From Candidatus Omnitrophota bacterium (GTDB lineage: Bacteria > Omnitrophota > Omnitrophia > Omnitrophales > JACROU01): a stretch of 57,344 nucleotides of DNA. This document shows, piece after piece, positions 1 to 13,100 of this stretch. How positions within the stretch are numbered: position 1 is the stretch's first letter; every line of letters starts with the position of its first letter. Below the pieces are notes generated by a model. It was given only the letters and a program-made list of their open reading frames with translations, made no database searches and was not told the origin of the DNA. Both the position numbers and the translations under genes were made by a program. Location of the stretch: contig JACROU010000102.1 in NCBI GenBank assembly GCA_016214265.1, positions 1 to 57,344 of the forward strand, in the 5' to 3' direction.

Positions 1-2
1 AA

Positions 3-1160
3 ATGCATATTTCCGGATTATCTGTGCAGGTTTCCCGCACTCGTTCGTGGGCTTTTAATCGGCGATTATTTCCTATTGTTCATCAATTGGACCGTATCCG
101 TGACGTTATGGGTTGGTTGTCATACATTTTATCAGGACCTAATCCTTTAACAGATCGTGATTGGTTGGAAATCAGGGGTATTTTTGAAGGTGCTTTTGGA
201 AGGGAGCTTGAAATGTTGCGCGGCGAACTGCTTAGTTTTCCGTTTGCCGTGACCCCGGCGCTTCTCGATTTGACGGGAGTCGAGAAGAATATTGATGTTG
301 ATTTGAAGTCGATGTCAAACCAGGAGAGGCTTGACTGGATAAAAAAGCAGCTCGAAAAAATTTCATTTGTAGATCAGAGGTCATTTCCACCGGGATCCAA
401 ACAGCATGTTTATCTTACTGTCGGTTTGGATCAGAAAAGCCGGTTTGCAAACTGCAAGAAAATGGACGTTCCGTTCCGAGTGACTGGTCCTGTTTTCGGT
501 AATGAATCGCATTATCCTTTTAAGCCAAAAATGGAAAGCTATTACGAGCTGCAAGTGCGTCCTGGTGTGAATGCCGGTGAACTTCTCGAATATATTTTGG
601 AACATGAACAAATTTTACCTTTGTTGCATCATCCCAGGTTCAAAGAAGAAGGCAGCACGATTTTGCAGACGCTCACCATGGCTTCCCATATTTTGAAGTA
701 TGAACCGCCAGGGATTCCCGCCAATTTGGAAGAAAAAATGCCGGAGACTTTACGGGTTCGTCTGATAGGAAAACCATATCTGCAGCAATTCGTTTGGCTG
801 ATTGCCACTCAGGGCTTTTTCCAGGCAAGGAAATTTGCCAAACAAAATGAAAGGTATCTTAACGAAGAGATAGGTCGTCTTCCCAAAAAAGGAATTCAAG
901 CTGTGGGACTTTCGCGTTTTGTGAAAAGTATTTTCATTCATGAGAATCTGTTGAATGAGCTGAGGTGGGTAATTCGCAACACTGGTCACGTCTATGCTAT
1001 GAATCCTCTTGATGTAGGATTTGAAGAAGTTTTGTCTGAAAGTGAAAGAGACTATCCCCTTACTGCTTATGGCAAATACCAATTTCCATACCCAATCGAA
1101 GAATATCAGCTGCTGGTTACTGGCGAAGAATTGACGGCTGTGTCCAAAATCCCGGCTGAA
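3..1160 (+). other. Giant protein segment 1: unrecognised N-terminal part
   Basis: Residues 1-386 of the visible product. It is soluble-looking, mixed alpha/beta, rich in aromatic and charged residues, with no signal peptide or repeat. Residues around 160-190 (FRVTGPVFGNES) look like a beta-rich patch followed by helices. I cannot assign a family. The segment ends in PAE just before the first GASLG. Confidence 0.6.
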
Positions 1161-4100
1161 GGCGCTAGCCTAGGGCAACATCAAATTGTAATTCCAGGCG
1201 CTGCTTGGGTGCCGGTAGAAATGGTAAAAAATTATGCCGGTGCAGAGCAAATTGATCGGGATTTCAAGGCGGGATTTTTTAAATGGGATGAACGCGGACA
1301 GCTTTGGGCGCCGGTCTTGCGCGATCCGACGTATCTGCCGTCTGATTTTATTGATAGGCGTTTTAGTTTTCATAAACGCTCTCTTTATGAACACTTGTCC
1401 GAAGAAGACGTTGCAAAAAGAATTCCTACACGCGCAATCAAAGGTGTTGGAGAAGCATATCATGACGTCCTTTTCTCTTATCTTCCTTATAAACGATTAA
1501 ACACTCAGAAATTTCGCGGGGGTGAGACAAAAGATATCGCCGATTACGCGGCGGGAATTGCCAAGCAAATCCGTAATGAATACGAGAAAGCGCTTCAGGA
1601 AAAAGATCCGGTGGTGATGCTGGCTAAAGAAAAATATGGAATTGATAGTGCGCCGACACTGCGTCCGCTTTATCTTCTTCAGCCAAAGAGAATCCCAGAA
1701 AAAATGTTTCGCCAGCGGGGTTATAAACTTAAGGACACCAAAAAGGAATTGAGGCGTGGCGGTTATATTCCTGAAGAATATGTTCAGAACCAGGTTGTTT
1801 TTGTTTACGAAGTGCCGCTTATGAGCCGCGTGTATGAAACAAGAATTTTGGAAAAGCAGAATATCGAAAAATTTCTTCTGTCTCCCTTGTTGGCATTTTC
1901 GGGTCCATCGGCTACGCCTGAATTTGCACTCAAGCAGTTTGCCGCTCGCCTTGCCGTAGCTCGTCATTTGATGGAACGCCGGCTCCACGGGACTTTTTCT
2001 GTGGATGTTGATTTTTCCAACAATTTCAATTTATCAATTCCTCTCGATCAGAGAAGCATTGTTTCCTCCTTATCGTCCAACAATGTAACTCTAACGGGAC
2101 ATGTCGTCGATTTGGATTCGGCGACTGTGTTTATGAAAAAAAGAAAACTGCCTTTGGGCCGGTTGATGGACGTTTTTTCCCAAAAGTGGACTTTTGCATT
2201 GATGGAAGCATTTCTCGGAGCTTCCGAGTGGCTAGATCCCGAAATCGGCCGCAAAGTTTTCGAAGAAGTTTATCAGGCTGGTGAGGTGAGGCCAGTGATG
2301 ACTGCCACCGGCGCGAGTTTGGGCGCGGATGATTGGAAGAAAGATCATCCTTGGACTGATCCTGATGCTTGGAAGAACGGTGAAAATTTTGATCCGAAAT
2401 TCGAAGCTCAGGATCCCAATGCCTGGAAAGGCGATCCGGAAACAGAAATGCAAACAGGAGCTGGGCCCAAAAACAAGGAGGACAGCCCCGCAGATATTCT
2501 GTTTCTTGAGAATAAATTGAAACAAGAAATGAAAAAACGCGATTGGAATAGCGCGCTCAAAACAATGGGTAAGATTGAAAGGCAAGCCTCGCTTCTTCCG
2601 GAACATTTGATTATTCGGGGAAGTATTTTGCGACTCCATCCCAATTCTTGGCCCGCCGCCGAGCGTGATTTTACCAACGCTGTTTTAATGGCAAAAGATC
2701 TGCCCAAAAATGAAGATACGCAGACATTGCTTCTGACAGCTTTGATTCAGAGAGGATCGCTGTATTTGAGTGAAAACCGGCTGAATTCCGCGATCGGTGA
2801 TTTCAGCAGGGCTTTGGACATTGATCCCGATGTCAGTGCAATTTTGCAACTGAGAGGGATGGCGTATCTGAAAGTTCCCGCTTGTGGCGAAGCCCGTCAA
2901 GATCTGGAAAGAGTAGCCTTTTTGGACGGCAAAGATACCGCACTCGAGGTGTATTTGGGGCTGGCTTATATTTATCACCAGCTCGGCGACCCGGCGTCAG
3001 AAGGCAGAATTCTTCGCCGGGCCTCGCAATACCATCCGCGTAATATCAAAATGGATTATTACAAAGCGCTTATGTTTTATCAAAATGACGCAGAGGATTC
3101 ATTGCGAAAAGCGCTGCTTAAAACCACAAATATTCTTAAGCGAGCTGAGCAGCCTGTCATAAGAAAGGCCGCGCTGTTGTTGAGGGCTGAAATTTATTTG
3201 CGTTTGAAAGAGGAAAATAAGGCAGAGAAATGTTTTGAAGACATCCTGAAACTTGATCCGATGAACTCGGATGTGATGATAACGCAGGCCGGGATTTTAT
3301 ACCGGCTGAATAAAAAGGAACAATCCCGGTCTCATTTGAGAGAGGCGCTTTTTTTGAGGTCGGGAGAAATTAAGAATGATGAATTTCAACTGTTTTTTGG
3401 CGCGCGTTATCGCTCGTTTCAGTATGTCATTAAACAAGGGCTGAATTTTCTTTTCACAGGTCAAGAATCCAGAAACTTAGAGGATATGTTGATGGAGGTG
3501 ATTGTTTCGCATTTAAGCAGCGAACGAGTGCGCGACCTCACCGAAAAAGAAATTTCCAAAATTCGAAAGAATGAAGATCCGGCGAAAAGATTGATTGAAA
3601 TCGATAAAGTTATGCAACGGGCAGGCCGGACAGTGCCGTTGCTTCTTGTCCGGGCAGAAACGTTGATGCAGCAATATTTTCTTGGCACCCAAGAGGATGA
3701 GTTGAGCAACATTCATTTGCTGGAGGCCGTTCGCAAAGATTATCTGGATATTTTAGAGCTGGATTCCGATCAGCCCATCGCCAAGCGGGGACTAAAAGAA
3801 GTGGAACGCTTGATCGAAAACGTTGATCGCGCCTCGATGGAAGAAGATGAGGGTAACTTTCCCGATGATGAAACTGCTGCCGGCGCGAGTTTGGGGGAAG
3901 AGTTCGAAAGTTACGCCGCCGGGTTTTTAAAAATTCGCCAGTCCATGCGGGCGATTAAGGATTTTATTGAGAATGGGGAAATGAAGAAGGTTGTTGAAGA
4001 GGCGTGGGGAGTTTCACTTGAAGATGAAGAGTTGGAAAATCTTACAATCAGTCTTGTTCATATCGTTCAAGTTCCCCTTCAGATAGTCAGGAACCAGCTA

Positions 4101-7100
4101 GATATTTGGTCTAGGGAAAAAGGTGGCGCTGTTTTTCAGAGAAATTTTGATGGTAGACATAAATTATTTAAAGAGTCAAAAGAAGAGCTGGAAAATTTTC
4201 TTTCCTCGGAAGATCAATTTTCCTCAATGCATCAAAAAAATCCCTCAAAAAGATCCGATACGCTCTCGGGTTTTGTCAAAAAAATGTTTAAAAAAAGAGG
4301 TGTGGAGCCGCAGCATATTCCTGCCTACGGTTCTGGGCCGTTTAAAAAAGCAGCCAGGGCAATCCGCGAACATATTCTTTCCCGTATCGCTGATATCGAA
4401 CACACGACAGATATGTTGATCGAGAAATTGAAAGCTAACGGAAATTCTTCCTCCAAAGTTGAGGGCGCGAGTTTGGGTGTGGATTCGCAATTCAGCTCCG
4501 ATGACCCGAACGGCGATTCGGCGAAATCTGATCTTGCAAGAACTTGGGGTTATATTTTGGAAAGGACAAACGGGGGTATGGCAAGAAAACAACCTCGTAT
4601 TATTGAAGAAATTTTGGCGCGATTCTTTAGTTCACTTCGGCAGACGAGTCCAAACGCGCGAGTTTTGGATTTGGGGACGCTGGATGGGAAGGTGCTCAGA
4701 ATTGCTCAGGGAATATTGAATAACAAAGCTGGGTTGCATGGAATAGACATTGCCGTTCAGGATCATACGGAAGCCGGAACGGGAAAATCCGCAATTCATT
4801 TTCATCATGAAGACATGGAAAATCTCGAAGCCAGTCATGATTTCCAGCCTGGATCTTTTGACGCTGTCACCAGCGTTTTCGCGGTTGAATACAGTGATGT
4901 CGCGAAAACATTGCAGGGGGTGTCGCGATTTTTGCGTCCCGGAGCGCGGGCCATTTTTGTGATGCATCACAAAAACTCTTATTACGTTCATCACGCAAGA
5001 GCGAGTAAACAAATAGAAGAATATATTTTTGCTTCGGGCGTTTTAGAGTCTATACGCAGTTTTCTAAATCGTCCTTCAGCAGAAGGCAGGCGGAAAATGG
5101 ATGGCTCGATCAAACCCATTATTTCCGAGATGAATCGGATTGAGGACCAGATTAAACAGGAGAAGGCTGTGCCGCCGGAGGTTTTGTCCTTGTTAACCCG
5201 AGGCCCCGCAATCTATAGAAAACAAATTGTGGATAAGATCATTCGGCATCATGAATTGACGGCAGATTTTAAAGATCTCGCGATGAGGTGGGAAAGCATT
5301 TCGAATTTTAGGGACTGTTTTGCGGACATTTTTCGTTCAATTGAACAACTGGATTTTCCCGCAGCAGTACAAAAATTGTCGTTGCTTGAAAAGGATGCCC
5401 ACTTTGACTACGAGCGGAACAGGTGCTTGCTTGAAAAAGCGGCCGTTTATGGGCCGGGGGATGAAGAAAAATTAAAGTCCTTATTTCATCAGCAAGACTT
5501 TGAGGTAGGTTCGCTCGAAGTCGTCTCCGATGACCTGGGAATTCATGGTTGGAAAGTCGAAATTCGCAAACCCGCATCGGTTCAAGCCGCAAGTTTAGGT
5601 CGCCAGGAGGAGATGACTAAAGTCCGGGAACTCAAGGGCGCGAGTTTGGGGGCAGCAACTCAACTTACTTGGCAAGGCGATAAATTCGCTCAAATGCATT
5701 TTGATCCGGCAGCCTATCAGGCCATGTCTGAAAAAGATCGGGACGCTTTGAAGCGAACTGTTGTGGGCAACGCCTCATCCCTTGAACAAGGCAAGGATTT
5801 CAAACGAAAAATTGGAGAAGATCCTGACGTTTATCGGTCGCTTCTTTTAAATTTTAACCGGCCCGGGGTCAAGCTTCAGGGGATTCAATATCCCGCCGCC
5901 CAGGTTAAAGGCGTTGTATTTAATTCAGGCCGCTTGGCAGAAGATTTCGACTTGCGCGCCGTGCGGAAGAAAGCGGGCTACGAAGCTGCCTCAGGTCCCG
6001 CGATGAAAATGCAATTTGAATCTGACGGTAGAATCGCGTGGATTCCCAAAGTCGTGACTCCGCGCGGTGCGATGCTTGTTGAGGAGGCTCAAAAAGAATT
6101 CCAGATGCATCAATTTTTCTTTTCGGGTGGTATGCCGGTGAATTATCCCATTGCCTATGGGACCTATCCGAAAGAAACGCCGGACCGCGACCGTAAGCTC
6201 GGACTTGTTGTTTTGGGGCAAAGAGCTCCTTATCAGGCCCGGATGGGTGAAGTGATGGATTATGCGATCGGCCAATTTGTTGAACCTGTGCTTAAGGCGC
6301 GCCAACAAGTCAAAGGAGCGGATTTTCAAACAATCGTGTTTCCTAAATTACTGGAAGTTCATCAACGGCTGAATTTTCTTTCTTATCATTTTGGACAATT
6401 GCTGAGGAAAATGCATGATACGAATCTACGAACTGGCTGGCCCGGCGCCATTCACGGAAATTTCCATTTAGGTAATATGAGCGGAGCGCCCACTGAAGGT
6501 GGGGGACTTGAATTTACCATTCATGATTTGGTGGATGCTGTTTCCAAAAAAGGACTTTCCAAGCCTGAAATATTTGCCCGGCAATCGCTCGATGTTCTTT
6601 CATCCGCGGAAAGTCTGTCCGAAGTCCAAACTTTGCTGAATAAATTTTTGGCCAAATGGCTAAAAGAAAATTTAGGGATGGAAGGTATTCCGGAATTGAA
6701 TTTAATGCCTTCGTTTATTGAAGGCTATTTTCACGATTTGGTTCAAGATCCCTCATTTCCATTATTAATGCAAGGGTTCTCACCGCTTGAAGGAAGCGAC
6801 GGAATTTCGCAATCGATTTGGCTTCAGATGACGCGGATAGAAATTGCCGAGCAGAGACCACTTTATCAAAGTGATTCCGTGTTCAATTCATTCATGCGGC
6901 ATGTGGCAGGAATTGATCAAGGAGGCAAGCCAGTTCAATCCCATGGCGCGAGTTTGGGTTCGCAAACGCCCGTTAGCATTTGGATTCATAATATTAAGGG
7001 AAAGAAATCGACTAAGTTGACCCTTGAGCCGAGAAGTGTGCGAGAAATTTTTGAACGTTCAGTAGAAATTGATACTGCCATGAAAAGTTGTGGAAATAAT

Positions 7101-10100
7101 TTCCGTTTCGAAATTACTTGTTCGGATGGAGTCAAGATGAAGAAATCCTCCAGCGACCCGACATGGGGCAATATTATGCTTCAACATGGGGATCAAGTGC
7201 ATTTTTATCCGATTGTGAAAGTGGAACCAAAACCCGTAGAAACTAAAGTCATAGCACTAGTATCAAAAGGTGTTTCCGCCATCCGGGAGCCTGTCACGGA
7301 ACAAAAAGTTTTGGAATCCGCCAAAGAAAAACCCGCCAGAGAAACAAAGCCTGCAGTAGTAAAAATTTCTACTTTATCAGAGCAAGGCGTGAATGAAGAT
7401 GCTTTAAAAAATGGGAAAGCACTTCTTCTTGAAATTGTCTTGAAACCTGAACAGATCAACTGGGAAAAAGAAAAATCAAATTTACCGGATCTTGCAGGAC
7501 TTCCTTTGGGAATTACAGATCAATATGGTGGAATTTATTATCAGCCCGAGTCGGGTAAGCAATTCGTTTGGTATGTCCCTGGAATGAAAGAAAGAGGATG
7601 GGGTGCTATCGCCAGGAAGGGTGAAGTTAAAGACGGTGTTTATGAACTTACAGTTGAATTTACCAGTAGAGGAAAATCGCCCGTTACAAAAACATTTTTG
7701 ATCGGGGTAGAACGAAAAGGTTTGAATTTGAAGGGTGGATCAATTCCTAACAGCGCATGGAGCATCGTTGATAAGGAAAAAGTTGCTTACAAGAGTAAAA
7801 GATCCGGTCTTGATTTACTGAGTGATATTGTCACGAAGCCCCGAGATTTTAATTGGACGAAAGAAGCAGCGACTCTTCCAAATTTGAAAGACCTTCCTTT
7901 GGGAACTACCAATAATGTCAGCAGACTCAATTGGCATCCAGTTCCGTCGTATCAATTTCATTGGAATATCAACGGACTTGGGGGCGGTTGGCAAGCTCGT
8001 GTTAAAGATACGGGAATTCGGGCAGGACTGTACGAACTTGTCGTAGAACTAACGAAAGTAGGTGAGGAGCCCGTCGAGAGAACTTTCCATATCGGCGTTC
8101 ATCGCGTAATTCTTACGGGGAAAAAGAACCAGGCTAGAAAGAAGTTAGAAGTATGGAATATCACCGATGGAGTAGGTCTTGAACTTCTTTCTAAAATAAT
8201 CATGAAGCCGGCAGATATTGATTGGGAAAAGGAAGCGAAAAGTTTACCCGATCTTACGGGCTTTCCGTTAGGCGAGACAGATGCACAGGGTCAGATTAAT
8301 TTTATGCCCTTTGCAAATTTTCAATTTACTTGGAGATTTTCTGGGTTCAAGGAATCAGGATGGAAAGTTCGCGTGAGGGAAGCGGGTGTGCGAAACGGGC
8401 TTTATCAACTAACGGTGGAATTGAGTAAAAAAGGAAGAGAACCTCAGCTTAAAACATATCTTGTAGGACTTGAGAGAAGAAACGCAAAGGGAACTCAATA
8501 TGAAACTGGCAATAAAAGAGAAGTTTGGAATTTGGTCGATCAGGACGTAGTGAAGGTAAGGGAAAGTAAATCTGGTCTCAAAGTATTGTCCGAAATCATT
8601 AAAAAGCCTGCTGACTTTGATTGGGAAAAGGAAGCGGCAAACTTGCCGAAGCTAAACGGGCTTCCTTTAGGTATTACAGATGACGGCGGAAAAATTTATC
8701 TCAGTCCTTTCAAGTATTTTCGATTCGATTGGCCTGTTTTGGGAACAAGGGGCGCTGGTTGGAAAGCCTACGTCAAAGATACAGGGATTCGTAACGGGCT
8801 ATTCATGATGACTGTTGCTTTGGAGAAAGATGGAGAACAGCCGATAGAAAAACAATTTTATATCGGGGTTGTGAGGAAAAAATTAAGAGGGACACTTAAA
8901 GAAGAAGGAGATCGCAAAGAAATTTGGGACATAGTAGACGAGGTTCCATTTCGCGTTATATCCCACTTGATGTCAAAATCTCGGCACGCTAACTGGGAAA
9001 AAGAAGCAAAAGGGGTTCCTTCGCTTAAAGGGTTTACATTGGGGAATGTGAATCAGTTTGGTCAGATCATTTTCCCAGTAGTGAGAAATTGTCTATATCG
9101 ATGGAATATTCTCGGAAGCATTGATTCAGGTTGGGAAGCGACTGTTGTTGATAGCGGTTTTTTAGAAAACGGAAGATTTCAGGTGACTGTGGAATTGACG
9201 AAAGAAGGACGGGATCCGATCCGCAAGAAATTTTTGATTGGCGTGACGCGCAAAAAGCTGAAGGGGTACAAAGTCGTTAAAGGGGAAAAAATCGATGCTT
9301 GGGGCGAAGTATGGAATCTTGTGGATTCCCAGGTAGCCGGCCTGAGGTTATTAGAAGAAATTGTTTCGCTTCCGGCCGATTTTAATTGGTTGAAGGAAGG
9401 TTCCAAGTTGCCAAATCTAAATGGACTGGAACTTGGTAATATTGATTCGGGAGGAAGAGTCTCTGTCTATTCTCAGGAAAATTATCAATATCTCTGGAAT
9501 ATTCTAGGTTTTCACGAAGAAGGATGGAAAGCCTCGATTAAGAAGACTGAGTTGGTCAATGGATTGTTAGAGCTAACAGTTAGTCTGACGAAAGATGAAA
9601 GAAATACGATTGAAAGAAAATTTTATTTAGGTTTTGGAAGACGTTCAGTGACCGGTAGATTGGGAGAAACGGGAAAAAAGATCGAGGTTTGGGAAATTGT
9701 GAATCGTATCGGGCCAAGAATCCTTTCAGAAATAATCACAAGACCCTATGATGGGAATTGGACGAAAGAAGTAAGTCGATTTCCGAGTCTCTCAGGTTTT
9801 CAGTTAGGTGTTACTGATCAAAAGGGTCACATCATATTCACTCCAATCACAAATTATTCTTTTATATGGTCTATCTTGGGCTATAGGGAAAAAGGATGGT
9901 CAGCGATTGTGGTGGAAAGCGGAGTTGTTGATGGAAATTACCAATTTGTTGTAGAACTTCGAAAAGAAGGAAAACAGTCTCTTCGCAGGATTTTTAGGAT
10001 AGGTCCTCAAGTACGAAAGCTTAAGATTCAGTCTAAAATTGAAGGTTCTGAAAAAAACGTCTTGAACATTATCAACGTCAAATCTCTTTTGAGTTTGGCA

Positions 10101-13100
10101 ACCGTTAGTGTAGAAAGCCGAGAAGGAGAGAGGACGGCTTTGTGGGTTAAGAGAACAGAAGGATATGATGTGACGAGTGATTATGAAAATCCTTGGAAAA
10201 GCGCGGCAGCAAAAGAGCTGGTTGAGAAATTAGGAGCCGTAATGGAAACATTGAAAGGCCAGTCAATTGATATCGCAGCTCGTTTGGTTTCCGGTGAGGA
10301 AGAGCAAGACCTTGTTCAAGAAGGGGAGTATTCAGCGGATGAAGTTCAAAAAGTAAAAATCAAACTTCAGGAAGGACTCCGAGAATATGGGAATGAACAA
10401 CAAATCGGATCCGGCGCGAGTTTGGGCCGTCTTACGCGGGAAGAGGAAGAAACCAGAAGATTGCTTTCAATTCTTCTCACAAAGCCGAAAGATTATTCCT
10501 GGAAAGAATTTGAACAAACTCTTCCACAGCTCGCGGGGCGGCCCTTAGGCGCTATTGATGCGCATGGATTGATTTGGTTCAGTCCCAGAATAGGATTTCT
10601 TTTTCCCTGGCCTGTGCTGGGAAGTTCTGAAAAAGGATGGCATGGTGTGATTACATCAAGCGGTGTTGTAAATGGTTATTATCGATTTACGGTGAAATTA
10701 TCCAAGGCCGGAAAATCCATCGAGAGAATATTTCAGGTGGGGCCGTATTCCCGAATTTTGCGCGGACGTAACGGGAAATCGTATTCCTCCCAGGAAATTT
10801 TGGATCTTTTGGATGTCAACAATGATTTGGGGCTTGCCATGATTGCCGATCTTGTTTCTCAGCCGGCCAATGTGGATTGGAAGAAAGTGACACGCCGTTT
10901 GCATGATCTGGAGGGAATGCCTCTGGGCGAGGTGCCAACAACAGGGGTGATCAGTCTTCCCATCGATGCCAATTTCAGATATCGATGGAAAGTGGGCAAC
11001 AGAGAACATTCCTCGAGAAAAGCGCAATTTGAAACATGGTGGATTGAAAATGGTCATGTTCGGTTTAGCATTCTGTTGAGGGAAAATGATCAGGCTTTCA
11101 GAAGGGAATATCAAATAGGGCCTGAGCGAAGATTGTTGAGCAGTGAAGGAGCCACTGTTACCGGGAAGGTACCGGAAATATTTCAGATGAAATTAATTAA
11201 TACTGTCAAGCTTCCATCCTCCCGAGGCGCGAGTTTGGGTAGCAGTCCCCTGGAATTTCTGGGCAAAAATCATGATTTGCGGAAGTTTGCGGAGAAATAT
11301 CTCAGCCGGCGTTATCGGTTATGGGGACTTGACGCAAGTTTGGCCGGGAATATTTTAGACGTTCTGGTAACCCATCAGAACGATCCCGATATGGCCAGGC
11401 AGAAGGTGTATGAAAATGTCATCCGTTTTGAGACTGATAAGCGTTGGAAAGCGGCATACGACCGGTACCAGGAAGCAACGAAATACACGGCGGGATATTT
11501 TCAAATAAAACCTTACCTTAAGAATCTTCCAACGGGTGCGGTTCTGGTCGATGTCGGAGCCGGTAATAATGCTCTTGGAAAAGTCATTGCCCGGAATCAA
11601 GCGGGTCTGACCGTTATCGGAACCGATATCTATGATTATCACGAGGAACACGGATTGCCCAATCTGCGATTTGTTCAGCAACGGCAAGCCGATCGGCTTT
11701 CATTCGAGGATCATTTTGTTGATGTCGTTGTGTTGAATGCCATGTTGCATCATGTTTCTGGCGATCTTCTTGAGCCCCTGTTGAACGAAATCCGCCGTGT
11801 GTTAAAGCCCGGTGGAAGAGTCCTGTTAATCGAAGATACGTATTCAGAAACTGTTTCCCCGGATCCTGCTTCAGACGCGGAGCTTACCAGTGAGTTTCTA
11901 GGATTGGTCCGGAAAACCGGCAGCGAGTTTGCAAAGAATTTTTTCACTTTCAATGATTGGTATGCAAATATTCTCGTACATCAATGGACAGGAATGGCAA
12001 TACCGTATAATTTTCACTCGATGGAGGAATGGCAGGAAATATTCAAAAAGTCCGGTTTCAGTTCCGCTCAAGCCAGGTATCTGGGATTTCCTAAACAAGG
12101 TTTTCACAAACCCAGTTTGGCTATCCAGGTGTTTTCAGCCGTCCCGTTAGCGGTTGCTTCCGCCGGCGCGAGTTTGGGCCGCGTCCGGGGAAAAAATCAA
12201 GATGCCGAAATTCAAGAAACAAAACTTCTTCTTTCAGAACTTGTTACTAAACCTGCTAATTTTGACTGGAAGGCAAATGCCAAAAAAATTCCTCAATTAA
12301 AGGGTCACCGCTTAGGGGTTTCGAATAAGGGCGGAACCATTCCATTTTCTCCTGGTATTAATTATCTCTATTCTTGGTCTATCGTGGGATCGGATGAAGG
12401 AGGATGGGATGCCGTGATAACCGATAGTGGTATCTTTGGCAATGTTTTCCGCTTCTCAGTTTTACTCAAAAAGCCGGGGAAGAAACCCATTCAAAGAGAA
12501 TTCCAAATTGGGCCTGAGACTAGAATCCTAAAATTAGATAGTAGAGTGCGAAAAAGTACGATGGAAGTTTTGCGTATTATTCCTCTGAGTGAAATTGCTC
12601 GCGACGGTCTTTCAGAAATTCTCACTAAACCCGTAGATTTTAATTGGGCTGCGAATGCGAATCGTCTTCCTGATTTAAGCGGGTTGCCGTTAGGTGTAAC
12701 TAACACCCTCGGTCAAATTGGTATCTATCCCGTTAGAAATTATATATTCGGATGGCCAATTCTTGGTTCTGCAAAAGAAGGATGGGAAGCGTTCGTTATA
12801 AAAAGTGAAGTTAATGGGAACTATTATCAATTGACTGTGAGATTGACGAAGTCAGGTGAAGAATCTATTGAGAAAGTTTTTCAGATCGGACATTACACAC
12901 GGACAGTGAGAGGAATTAATGAAAATTCAGGAAAATTGATGGAAGTTTTAGACGTGGATGATCAATTGGGTCTTAGGGCTCTCAGTGAATTGGTGACAAA
13001 ACCTAGGAATTCTAAATGGGATTCGAAAGCTGGTAATTTGCCGGATATCAGGGGGCTGCGACTAGGAATTACAAATAAAAGCGGGCGAGTTTCATTTTCT

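Noticed and set aside
1497-1988. A 163-codon minus-strand frame inside the giant gene
   Set aside because: Composition is rich in Phe, His and Arg with no motif; it lies opposite well-formed coding sequence.
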